Source of the DNA: Soonwooa sp032062245
GTDB taxonomy: Bacteria > Bacteroidota > Bacteroidia > Flavobacteriales > Weeksellaceae
NCBI RefSeq assembly: GCF_032062245.1
Contig: NZ_DAMBQF010000001.1
Coordinates: forward strand, 124,001 to 188,000
Reading direction: 5' to 3'
DNA length: 64,000 nucleotides
Under the pieces are notes generated by a model. That model worked only from the letters and a program-made list of their open reading frames with translations, was not told where the DNA came from and ran no database searches. Both the position numbers and the translations under genes were made by a program. How positions within the stretch are numbered: the first letter of the stretch is position 1; each line of letters opens with the position of its first letter. Below are positions 1 through 6,867 of the stretch, one piece after another.

Positions 1-1278
1 AAACTTGCCACCATTTTTAGTTTTGGTCAAAATGAAGACGAAATGGAAGACGCAACTTCTTCTCAACTCGCTATGGTTGCAGAAGACCAAGCAGAATATG
101 GCAATCCAAAGCCACATCGTAGAGAAGTTTTAGAACATTATGTAGAAGATTTTAATGAACTATTTGGAGAAAAACACAACATCAATGACACCGAAAGCTT
201 TTACAATTATTACAATGCTGTTGCCAAAAAATCGAAGCAAAACGAAACGGATATTTTGTTAGTCGCCAATATGTTTTTGACAGGTTTCGACAGCAAACAT
301 CTGAACACATTGTATGTAGATAAAAATTTACAATATCACGGATTGATACAAGCATTCAGTAGAACCAATCGGATTTTAGATAAGAACAAAACACAAGGAA
401 ATATCGTTTGTTTCCGAAATTTAAAAGATAAAACAGACGAAGCCATTGCGTTATTCAGCAACAAAGAAGCAATTGATGAAATTATTGTAGAGCCTTATGA
501 AAAATATGTAGAGCAATTTAATGAAGCAGTAGAAAAATTACTAACCATTGTTCCGGAAGTGAAATCGGTGGACGGATTGTTTACCGAAGAAGATCAGTTG
601 CAGTTTATTTTGGCGTTCCGTAACTTAATGCGTTTGCACAAAAAAATGAGCCATTACACCGAATTTACTTGGGAGGATTTGCAAATGGAAGAGCAGCTTT
701 TTGCTGATTATACCAGTAAATATCTTGATCTAAAAGAAAAAATTGGTCCTCATTCTTCACCAGAAAAAACATCAATTCTGAATGATATTGATTTTGAATT
801 GGAACTAATAAGGCGTGATACCATTAATGTAACCTACATTGTTCAGTTATTGATTAATTTGAAGTCAAAACACAGTAAAAAAGACAAAGAAAGTATTGAA
901 AAAGATATTTTCAACTTACTAAACACAGATGTTTCACTAAGAAGCAAAAGAGCGTTAATTGAAAAATTTATTCAAGAAAATTTGCCATATATTGAAGATA
1001 CAGACACTATATCGGAAGAGTTTGAAAAATTCTGGAGCGTTGAACAAGAAAAAGCACTCAAAGAATTAATCGAAACAGAAAATTTAACGAAAGAAAAAAC
1101 AGAAAGGTTAATAGAAAACTATCTTTTTACAGAACGAGAGCCCATACGTCAAGAAATTTTGGATTTAAGAAATGAGGGAAGACCAAGTGTTTTACAATCT
1201 AAAGAAATCGGAGACAGAATCTTACATAAAATAATCAGTTTTGTAGATACTTTTGTGAATGGAATATCTGGGAATTAA
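1..1278 (+). CDS. hsdR: Type I restriction endonuclease subunit R (HsdR), C-terminal part, truncated by the window edge
   Basis: The frame is open from base 1, so the first ATG at 43 is internal and the true start lies outside the window. The visible 425 residues hold the end of the second RecA-like helicase domain. Motif V is visible as MFLTGFDSKHLNTLYVDK and motif VI as HGLIQAFSRTNR. A long helical C-terminal region follows, of the kind that docks HsdR to the HsdM/HsdS methyltransferase. HsdR is the ATP-dependent translocase and nuclease of type I restriction-modification. The nuclease motifs should be upstream and cannot be seen. The gene ends about 80 bp from the 3' end of a tRNA-Leu gene, which fits an island beside a tRNA. 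Its hsdM and hsdS partners are presumably to the left. Confidence 0.9.
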   Translation, partial: KLATIFSFGQNEDEMEDATSSQLAMVAEDQAEYGNPKPHRREVLEHYVEDFNELFGEKHNINDTESFYNYYNAVAKKSKQNETDILLVANMFLTGFDSKHLNTLYVDKNLQYHGLIQAFSRTNRILDKNKTQGNIVCFRNLKDKTDEAIALFSNKEAIDEIIVEPYEKYVEQFNEAVEKLLTIVPEVKSVDGLFTEEDQLQFILAFRNLMRLHKKMSHYTEFTWEDLQMEEQLFADYTSKYLDLKEKIGPHSSPEKTSILNDIDFELELIRRDTINVTYIVQLLINLKSKHSKKDKESIEKDIFNLLNTDVSLRSKRALIEKFIQENLPYIEDTDTISEEFEKFWSVEQEKALKELIETENLTKEKTERLIENYLFTEREPIRQEILDLRNEGRPSVLQSKEIGDRILHKIISFVDTFVNGISGN

Positions 1279-1323
1279 AAACGAATTACTAAAAAGCCAC
1301 CCTTTTAGCCACCCCTAAAAAAC

Positions 1324-1360
1324 AAAAACGCTGAAAATCAAATGATTAACAGCGTTTTTT
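1324..1360. terminator. Bidirectional intrinsic terminator between hsdR and tRNA-Leu
   Basis: A 10-bp stem (AAAAACGCTG at 1324-1333 with CAGCGTTTTT at 1350-1359) encloses a loop that can itself form AATCA/TGATT. T-runs follow on both strands. It can end hsdR transcription from the left and the tRNA operon from the right. Confidence 0.8.
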
Positions 1361-1361
1361 G

Positions 1362-1445
1362 TACCCCAGACGGGACTTGAACCCGTACGCCAAAAGAGGC
1401 ACAGGATTTTAAGTCCTGCGTGTCTACCAGTTCCACCACCAGGGC
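1362..1445 (-). tRNA. tRNA-Leu (anticodon TAA)
   Basis: On the minus strand an 84-nt cloverleaf can be drawn. The acceptor GCCCTGG pairs with CTGGGGT using G-U pairs, followed by discriminator A. The anticodon loop is CTTAAAA in a five-pair stem, giving TAA. There is a long class II variable arm and a T-loop GTTCAAGTC. No CCA is encoded. It is the last of three tRNA genes in the same direction, and its 3' end faces hsdR. Confidence 0.93.
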
Positions 1446-1454
1446 ATGGTGTGG

Positions 1455-1527
1455 AGCGAAAAACGGGATTCGAACCCGCGACCCCAACCTTGGCAAGGTT
1501 GTGCTCTACCAGCTGAGCTATTTTCGC
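1455..1527 (-). tRNA. tRNA-Gly (anticodon GCC)
   Basis: A 73-nt cloverleaf is present with acceptor GCGAAAA/TTTTCGC, D-loop CAGCTGGTAGAGC, anticodon stem CAACC/GGTTG around TTGCCAA (GCC), and T-loop GTTCGAATC. The CCA end is not encoded. It sits 9 nt from tRNA-Leu(TAA) and 4 nt from tRNA-Leu(TAG), so all three are probably one transcript. Confidence 0.95.
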
Positions 1528-1531
1528 ATAG

Positions 1532-1613
1532 TGCGGATGAAGGGACTCGAACCCCCACGCCGTGAAGCACCAGATCCTAAGTCTGGCGTGGCTACCAATT
1601 ACACCACATCCGC
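1532..1613 (-). tRNA. tRNA-Leu (anticodon TAG)
   Basis: An 82-nt cloverleaf is present with acceptor GCGGATG/CATCCGC, anticodon stem CCAGA/TCTGG around CTTAGGA (TAG), a long class II variable arm and T-loop GTTCGAGTC. The CCA end is not encoded. It is the first gene of the tRNA operon. The 178 bp upstream, to the divergent gene at 1792, is very AT-rich and must contain promoters for both directions. Confidence 0.94.
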
Positions 1614-1791
1614 TTTATTTAAAGAACTTCTTACCTGTTGTTTTGTGGTTGCAAATATAGAGACTTTTTATTTTACCAACCAAATATTTTTTAAAACTTT
1701 TTAATATTTTTTTTCTTCACCTTTTTTAGACCCAAAAATTTTTAATCTATTTTCGTTTTTATTACCTTTACCCACATAAATTTATTTTAAC

Positions 1792-2166
1792 ATGGAGTTA
1801 CAAGGCACTATTAAAAAACTTTCTGATTTACAGACATTTGCAAGTGGTTTTCAAAAAAAAGAAATGGTATTATTAACTGAGGAACAGTATCCACAGCCGA
1901 TTAACATCGAATTTCTTTCAGAAAAAGTTGACTTACTTAATGCCTACAACGAAGGAGATAAAGTGAAAGTTTCTATCAACATAAGAGGACGCGAATGGAC
2001 TTCACCACAAGGAGAAGTTAAGTATTTCAACTCTATTAACGGTTGGAGAATCGAAAAACTAGACAGTGGTAGCTTTAATGAGCCTACATCTGCGGCTGGC
2101 GCTCCAGCAAGCTCTAGTCAAAACACAAATGTTTTCGCAGACGAAGAAGACGATCTTCCTTTCTAA
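1792..2166 (+). CDS. DUF3127 family protein with an SSB-like acidic C-terminal tail
   Basis: This 124-residue protein matches the Bacteroidota DUF3127 family, whose predicted beta-rich, OB-like core covers about residues 1-85 (MELQGTIKKLSDLQTF; IRGREWTSPQGEVKYFNSI). A flexible Ala/Ser/Asn linker follows. The chain ends DEEDDLPF, very close to the DDDIPF tip by which single-stranded DNA-binding protein recruits DNA repair and replication proteins. The tail is seen directly; a single-strand-binding or partner-recruiting role is inference. It appears monocistronic, with a weak -7-like TACCTTTA near 1765 and a terminator directly after it. Confidence 0.85.
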   Translation: MELQGTIKKLSDLQTFASGFQKKEMVLLTEEQYPQPINIEFLSEKVDLLNAYNEGDKVKVSINIRGREWTSPQGEVKYFNSINGWRIEKLDSGSFNEPTSAAGAPASSSQNTNVFADEEDDLPF

Positions 2167-2187
2167 ACAAAAGAAAACAACTAAAAT

Positions 2188-2217
2188 AAAATCCTGCTAA
2201 CAAGTAGGATTTTTTTA
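2188..2217 (+). terminator. Intrinsic terminator after the DUF3127 gene
   Basis: AAAATCCT (2188-2195) pairs with AGGATTTT (2206-2213) and a run of seven T follows. It ends only six bases before the aat start codon. The aat gene therefore depends on read-through or a promoter overlapping this hairpin. Confidence 0.7.
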
Positions 2218-2222
2218 TCCCA

Positions 2223-2876
2223 ATGATTAGACTAGACGCCGACGATATTTCGTTTCCTGATCCGATGTTGTATAATCCTGACCAAGGCGTTATTGCTATT
2301 GGCGGAGATCTACGTCCAGAACGGCTGTATTTTGCATATCAACTAGGGATTTTCCCTTGGTACAACGACGATTCGGAAATATTATGGTGGTGCCCAGATC
2401 CGAGATTTATTTTAATTCCGAATGAGTTAAAAATCTCAAAGTCGATGTCAAAAATCCTAAATCGAAATGTTTTTAGTTTTACTGAAAATAAAAACTTCGA
2501 AGCAGTGATAAAGGCTTGTCAAACAACTTATCGACCTGACCAAGACGGAACTTGGCTTAATGATGATTTAATAAATTCTTTTATTGAGCTCCATAAACAT
2601 GGTATTGCCCACAGCATTGAGGTTTGGCAAAACGAAGAGTTGGTTGGCGGATTTTACGGCATTAAAATCGGGCGTGTTTTTTGTGGCGAAAGTATGTTTT
2701 CTAAAGTTAGTAATGCGTCCAAAGCTGGTTTTATTAATTTTTGTAAAACACATGCTGGCGAATTTGATTTAATCGATTGTCAAGTTCATAGCGAGCATTT
2801 AGAAAGTTTGGGTGCCAAAATGATTTCGAAAAAAGAGTATTTAACAGTTCTATACCAATCATCAAATGTCGAATGA
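2223..2876 (+). CDS. aat: Leucyl/phenylalanyl-tRNA--protein transferase
   Basis: Aat attaches Leu or Phe from aminoacyl-tRNA to proteins with N-terminal Arg or Lys, marking them for ClpAP degradation (N-end rule). The 217 residues are the usual length. Family signatures are seen: FPDP near residue 11, GVIAIGGDL (22-30), GIFPWY (42-47), the hallmark WWCPDPR (55-61), and GGFYGIKIGRVFCGESMFS further on. It overlaps the following transporter gene by 11 bp, so the two are cotranscribed. The short upstream gap is filled by a terminator. Confidence 0.95.
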   Translation: MIRLDADDISFPDPMLYNPDQGVIAIGGDLRPERLYFAYQLGIFPWYNDDSEILWWCPDPRFILIPNELKISKSMSKILNRNVFSFTENKNFEAVIKACQTTYRPDQDGTWLNDDLINSFIELHKHGIAHSIEVWQNEELVGGFYGIKIGRVFCGESMFSKVSNASKAGFINFCKTHAGEFDLIDCQVHSEHLESLGAKMISKKEYLTVLYQSSNVE

Positions 2877-3762
2877 TAAACTAAAATGGATTCTACTCAT
2901 CGTACTTTCCTTAATCTGGGGTTCTTCATTTATTTTAATAAAAAAATCTCTTATCTACTTTAATCCTTATCAAGTTGGCGGTTTAAGGGTTCTAATTTCG
3001 GGTTTGGTTTTATTGCCTTTTGCAATTAAAGAAATCAAAAAATTCCCGAAAGACAGAGTAAAATGGTTAATTATTGCTGCATTGTGCGGTAACTTTTTTC
3101 CGATGTTCTTATTCCCGATGGCCGAAGAACATATTAGCAGCAGTATTGCGGGGATTATCAACTCTATGATGCCGATTTTTGTGATTATTGTTGGAAGTTT
3201 AGCATGGGGAATAGCAACGACGAAATCGCAGCTTTACGGGATTCTTATAAGTTTTACAGGTGCTTGTATTTTAGCATTCGGAAATTTAAACTTTGGAGAA
3301 TTCAAACTCTATCCAATTTTACTGCTTCTTTTAGCAACTTTAATGTACGCAGTCAGCACTACAACAGTCAAAGCAAAATTACATAATGTTGAGCCCAAAA
3401 TATTATCAGCTTTTGTATTTTCGATTGTGCTGCTAATTCCGTCATTTTTGTCCTTAATTTTCTCTGGATTTTTTACTAAATTAAATTCTGGCGAAGAAAT
3501 TCCATGGCACGGCTTTATGTACGTTGGGACATTATCGATTGTTGGAACTGGACTTGCAATGATGCTCAACTACAAATTATTACATATTTCGACGCCGTTA
3601 TTCGCTTCTACAACAACGCTGGTTATGCCGATAGTTGCAGTTATTTGGGGATTATTAGATGGCGAACATTTAACATGGATACAATATTTCGGGGCAGCTT
3701 TAATATTAGGCGGATTAATATTTCTGAGAAGTGCACCAACAAAAAAAATCATCTCAGATTGA
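2866..3762 (+). CDS. EamA/DMT-family transporter
   Basis: This 298-residue, strongly hydrophobic protein has about ten predicted membrane segments in two EamA repeats. The first begins LSLIWGSSFILIKKSL and the second LLLATLMYAVSTTTVKA. This is the layout of drug/metabolite transporters that export amino acids or other small metabolites across the inner membrane. The substrate cannot be read from the sequence. The start ATG lies inside the end of aat (11-bp overlap) and the stop codon lies inside a shared terminator hairpin. Another EamA protein is encoded at 53381. Confidence 0.88.
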   Translation: MSNDKLKWILLIVLSLIWGSSFILIKKSLIYFNPYQVGGLRVLISGLVLLPFAIKEIKKFPKDRVKWLIIAALCGNFFPMFLFPMAEEHISSSIAGIINSMMPIFVIIVGSLAWGIATTKSQLYGILISFTGACILAFGNLNFGEFKLYPILLLLLATLMYAVSTTTVKAKLHNVEPKILSAFVFSIVLLIPSFLSLIFSGFFTKLNSGEEIPWHGFMYVGTLSIVGTGLAMMLNYKLLHISTPLFASTTTLVMPIVAVIWGLLDGEHLTWIQYFGAALILGGLIFLRSAPTKKIISD

Positions 3763-3770
3763 GATGATTT
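3746..3770. terminator. Bidirectional terminator containing a stop codon
   Basis: AAATCATCTCA (3746-3756) and TGAGATGATTT (3760-3770) form a perfect 11-bp stem with loop GAT, with T-rich DNA on both sides. The TGA stop of the EamA gene is the first three bases of the right arm. The convergent TPR gene ends seven bases beyond. Confidence 0.85.
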
Positions 3771-3776
3771 TTAATT

Positions 3777-5147
3777 TTATTTCTTTTTAGTCTTAACTTT
3801 TTTGACGGCCTCTTTTATAAACGGATACTTTTGTCCCATATCTTCGGAGATTTCGGGATCCATTTCTAAAGCTTGTTTCAAGGCTTCATTTCCTTCTTTA
3901 TTTAAATTAAGATGGAAATAACAGTTACTCTTTTGATAATGCAATTCTGCGCGGTTATGCAACTGAATTGCCTTTGCTAAAAGCGCTAAAGCATCTTCGT
4001 ATTCGCCAATCAGCATCAAAACTTCCGAATAAGCGTACCAATTATAAAATCTTGAAGGCTCAACAGCAATCAATTTTTTAAAACAAGCTAAACTTTCTTC
4101 AAACTTACCAGATTCGATATACAGAAATGCTAAACGTTTTTGATACTCAATATTATTTTCGTTTAACAAAACACTTTCTTTAGCAAAATGAAGCGCTTCT
4201 TTTAATTTGCCCATATCTTCGTAGATGTAAGATTGCTCCATCATTGACAAATAAAATTGAGGATCTTCTATTAACGACTTCTGAAAATAAGCCAACGCCT
4301 GAATCGGCATTTTGTTTTCTTTATAACAAAGTCCTATTTTGTAATAAGTGAAAGCCTTGGTGTATTCCAAATCCAACATCTCTTCATAGACTTCGATAGC
4401 GCGTGCCCAATCTCCCAAAGCCTCATAACAAGCTGCTTTGTTAGCGTAAACCCCCACCGAATTTGGATTAATCGCCAAAAGATAATCGAAACCTTTGATA
4501 GCTTCCAGATAATTCTTTTTGTTAAAATGCAATTGTCCATACTCGAACCAAGCCATTTCCGAGAACGGATACTTGTCCAAATATTGATTAATAAAACCTA
4601 AAGCCTCTTGGAAACGATTAAGCTTCGTATAACAAGCCATCGCATTTTCCAAAGAATATTCGTCTTGCGGATCAAATTGCAAAGCTTTAGAATAATGTTT
4701 CAAAGCATTGAATGGATCGTCAAGATTCACATATTCATCCGCGATAAAATTGTGTAAGAAGTTCTCTTCTTCTTCCAATTCCAAAGCCTTTTCGCAATAT
4801 TCAATTGAGCGTTTTGGATTCCCAAGGTTAGAATAATATTTAGCACAACACACTAAAAAGTCTGTCATTTCCATACAAGATGGCTTCAACTCATCAATAA
4901 GTTCTTTAGCCTTTGTATAGCGCTCTAACTCTAGGAAAACCTCTAGTTGTTTTGTTTTTAATTCGATTGAAGTTGGATGGAGTTTCAGCGCATATTTTGT
5001 TGCCAATTCTGCGTAAGAAATGTCGCCAAGTTCCAAATAATAAATAATGATATCCTCGTATTCTTCGGTATCGAAGTAGAGTTCTTCATTATTTTCAATC
5101 ATGTCTTCGAACTTTTTAGCAAGTTCGTTTTCAAAAAATTCTTCCAA
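3777..5147 (-). CDS. Tetratricopeptide repeat (TPR) protein
   Basis: The 456 residues are nearly all 34-residue TPR helix pairs. Examples are GNPKRSIEYCEKALELEEEE, DPFNALKHYSKALQFDPQD and KKNYLEAIKGFDYLLAINPN. At least ten repeats can be recognised between about residues 30 and 440, with a short Lys-rich end (KKVKTKKK). TPR arrays are protein-binding scaffolds. No signal peptide or enzymatic domain is visible, so the protein is probably cytoplasmic and its partner is unknown. The start is TTG, because no ATG is available in frame at the N-terminus. It lies downstream of glmM on the same strand, with 114 bp between them. Confidence 0.85.
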   Translation of the reverse strand: MEEFFENELAKKFEDMIENNEELYFDTEEYEDIIIYYLELGDISYAELATKYALKLHPTSIELKTKQLEVFLELERYTKAKELIDELKPSCMEMTDFLVCCAKYYSNLGNPKRSIEYCEKALELEEEENFLHNFIADEYVNLDDPFNALKHYSKALQFDPQDEYSLENAMACYTKLNRFQEALGFINQYLDKYPFSEMAWFEYGQLHFNKKNYLEAIKGFDYLLAINPNSVGVYANKAACYEALGDWARAIEVYEEMLDLEYTKAFTYYKIGLCYKENKMPIQALAYFQKSLIEDPQFYLSMMEQSYIYEDMGKLKEALHFAKESVLLNENNIEYQKRLAFLYIESGKFEESLACFKKLIAVEPSRFYNWYAYSEVLMLIGEYEDALALLAKAIQLHNRAELHYQKSNCYFHLNLNKEGNEALKQALEMDPEISEDMGQKYPFIKEAVKKVKTKKK

Positions 5148-5163
5148 TATATTTATAAACGTA

Positions 5164-5200
5164 CTATCGAACTGAGAAAAAGTTTTACAAACTTCGATAG
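5164..5200. repeat. Inverted repeat between glmM and the TPR gene
   Basis: CTATCGAA (5164-5171) is matched by TTCGATAG (5193-5200), with a nested AAGTTT-tac-AAACTT stem inside. It lies just before the -7-like TACGTTTA (minus strand, 5156-5163) and the TTG start of the TPR gene. It could be a weak terminator of glmM or an operator for the TPR gene. The T-tract needed for a strong terminator is missing. Confidence 0.45.
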
Positions 5201-5261
5201 ACTTTAATTAATAAAACATATAGTCTGTCTAAAACCGACTATTAAATTTAATAAAAAAATA

Positions 5262-6644
5262 TTAAATCAAACTTTTAATTTTAGCGATGATATCATCACC
5301 CAATTTATCAGCTTCCTGCTGAGATTTAGCTTCTGTATAAATTCTGATAATCGGCTCTGTATTTGACTTTCTAAGATGAACCCAATTTTCAGCGAAATCT
5401 ATTTTAACACCATCAACAGTAGAAACCTCTTCATTTTGATACTCTTTTTCCATTTTAGTTAAAAGATCATCAACATTAATTTCTGGCGTCAATTCAATTT
5501 TCTTTTTCCCCATAAAATATGCTGGATAAGTTGCCCTAAGCTCGGAAACTGTTTTGTTTTCTTTTGCTAAATGTGTTAAAAACAAAGCAACACCAACTAA
5601 AGAATCTCTTCCGTAATGTAAATCTGGATAGATAATTCCACCATTACCTTCGCCACCAATAACCGCATCTTTTTCCTTCATCAAATTAACCACATTAACC
5701 TCTCCTACTGCACTTGCGAAATATTCTGAACCATGACTTTGCGCCACATCACGAAGCGCTCTACTTGATGACAAGTTAGAAATCGCTGCACCTTTTTTAT
5801 GTTTTAAAAGATAATCTGCAACAGCAACCAAGGTGTATTCTTCACCAAACATTTCACCTTTTTCATCAATTAAAGCCAATCTGTCAACATCCGGATCTAC
5901 CACAACGCCAACATCAGCTTTTTCTTTAATCATCAGTTCGCAAATATCTCCAAGATGCTCCTTCAAAGGTTCTGGATTGTGCGGGAAATGACCGTTTGGC
6001 TCGCAATAAAGTTTAACAACATCACAACCAAGTTTTTCTAATAACATCGGAATTGCTAAACCACCCGTTGAGTTAACAGCATCCAAAACAACTTTGAATT
6101 TTTTAGCTTTAATAGCTTCTGCATCAACCATTGGCAATGCCAAAATCTTTTGAATATGAATATTGAATGCCTCTGTGTTAACTTCATAATTTCCTAAATC
6201 ATCAACTTCTGCATAATTGAAATCTTCTTTCTCTGCCAATTCTAAAACTTTAGCACCTTCCTCAGCATTGATGAATTCGCCTTTGTGATTAAGAAGTTTT
6301 AGCGCATTCCATTGTTTCGGATTGTGAGAAGCCGTTAAGATAATTCCGCCATCAGCATTTAGTTCTGGCACCATCACCTCCACAGTTGGCGTTGTTGACA
6401 TTCCTAAATCGATAACATCGATACCCAAACCTTGCAAAGTTGCCGTCACCAAAGACGAACACATTTGCCCAGAAATACGAGCATCGCGACCGATTACAAG
6501 TTTTAGATTTTTTTTGTTTTTAGTATTTTGAAGCCAAGTTCCGAATGCGGAAGCGAATTTTACGATGTCTAAAGGAGTTAAGTTATCATTGACTTGTCCA
6601 CCTATCGTTCCGCGAATACCAGAGATACTTTTTATTAATGACAT
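5262..6644 (-). CDS. glmM: Phosphoglucosamine mutase (alpha-D-phosphohexomutase family)
   Basis: The 460-residue protein has the four-domain phosphohexomutase plan. The catalytic serine loop is TASHNPKQWNALK, the metal-binding loop is DPDVDRLALID, the sugar-binding loop is GGEGNGGIIYPD, and the phosphate-binding loop is RKSNTEPIIRIY. In this family GlmM turns glucosamine-6-phosphate into glucosamine-1-phosphate for UDP-GlcNAc, peptidoglycan and LPS synthesis. Phosphoglucomutase or phosphomannomutase activity cannot be excluded from sequence alone. It has its own TAATTTTG promoter element 17 bp upstream. Confidence 0.88.
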   Translation of the reverse strand: MSLIKSISGIRGTIGGQVNDNLTPLDIVKFASAFGTWLQNTKNKKNLKLVIGRDARISGQMCSSLVTATLQGLGIDVIDLGMSTTPTVEVMVPELNADGGIILTASHNPKQWNALKLLNHKGEFINAEEGAKVLELAEKEDFNYAEVDDLGNYEVNTEAFNIHIQKILALPMVDAEAIKAKKFKVVLDAVNSTGGLAIPMLLEKLGCDVVKLYCEPNGHFPHNPEPLKEHLGDICELMIKEKADVGVVVDPDVDRLALIDEKGEMFGEEYTLVAVADYLLKHKKGAAISNLSSSRALRDVAQSHGSEYFASAVGEVNVVNLMKEKDAVIGGEGNGGIIYPDLHYGRDSLVGVALFLTHLAKENKTVSELRATYPAYFMGKKKIELTPEINVDDLLTKMEKEYQNEEVSTVDGVKIDFAENWVHLRKSNTEPIIRIYTEAKSQQEADKLGDDIIAKIKSLI

Positions 6645-6660
6645 TAAATAAATTTTTATG

Positions 6661-6668
6661 CAAAATTA
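6661..6668 (-). promoter_or_regulatory. -7 promoter element (TAATTTTG) for glmM
   Basis: On the minus strand TAATTTTG matches the Bacteroidota housekeeping -7 consensus TAnnTTTG. It is placed so that transcription would start about 10 bases before the glmM ATG. Assigned by pattern only. Confidence 0.55.
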
Positions 6669-6706
6669 CATAAAAAATAACTGCCAAATGTTAATCAAAA
6701 ATGATA

Positions 6707-6847
6707 TTACGAACAACCGCAATTGGTATCGCAACCACCGCCTTTTTTTGACCTTCTAAAAGCGTTTCGTAAATTTCTGAAAAGTGCATAAACAATAGCA
6801 AAAATCAAAACACCAATCAATGTATATTGAATTACGAGAGAATCCAT
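6707..6847 (-). CDS. FeoB-associated Cys-rich membrane protein
   Basis: This 46-residue protein starts at the ATG at 6847. A longer upstream extension in this frame would overlap the end of feoB and add no recognisable domain. It has one transmembrane helix (VIQYTLIGVLIFAIVYALF), a basic stretch RNLRNAFRRSKKG and a C-terminal cysteine cluster GGGCDTNCGCS. This matches the small FeoB-associated Cys-rich proteins found next to bacterial ferrous-iron transporters. It lies 20 bp after feoB on the same strand. A role in handling Fe(II) at the membrane is inference from context. Confidence 0.82.
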   Translation of the reverse strand: MDSLVIQYTLIGVLIFAIVYALFRNLRNAFRRSKKGGGCDTNCGCS

Positions 6848-6867
6848 TTTGTTTAAATTTTTAGAAG

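Noticed and set aside
1420..1704. Open frame of 94 codons across the tRNA genes, resembling commonly mis-called tRNA-overlap proteins
   Set aside because: It is the complement of three tRNA genes; motifs such as NGIRTRDPNLGKVVLYQLSY are translated tRNA sequence.
5220..5242. Terminator for glmM at ATAGTC/GACTAT
   Set aside because: The stem is only six pairs and the T-tract is weak, so it is not strong enough to list.
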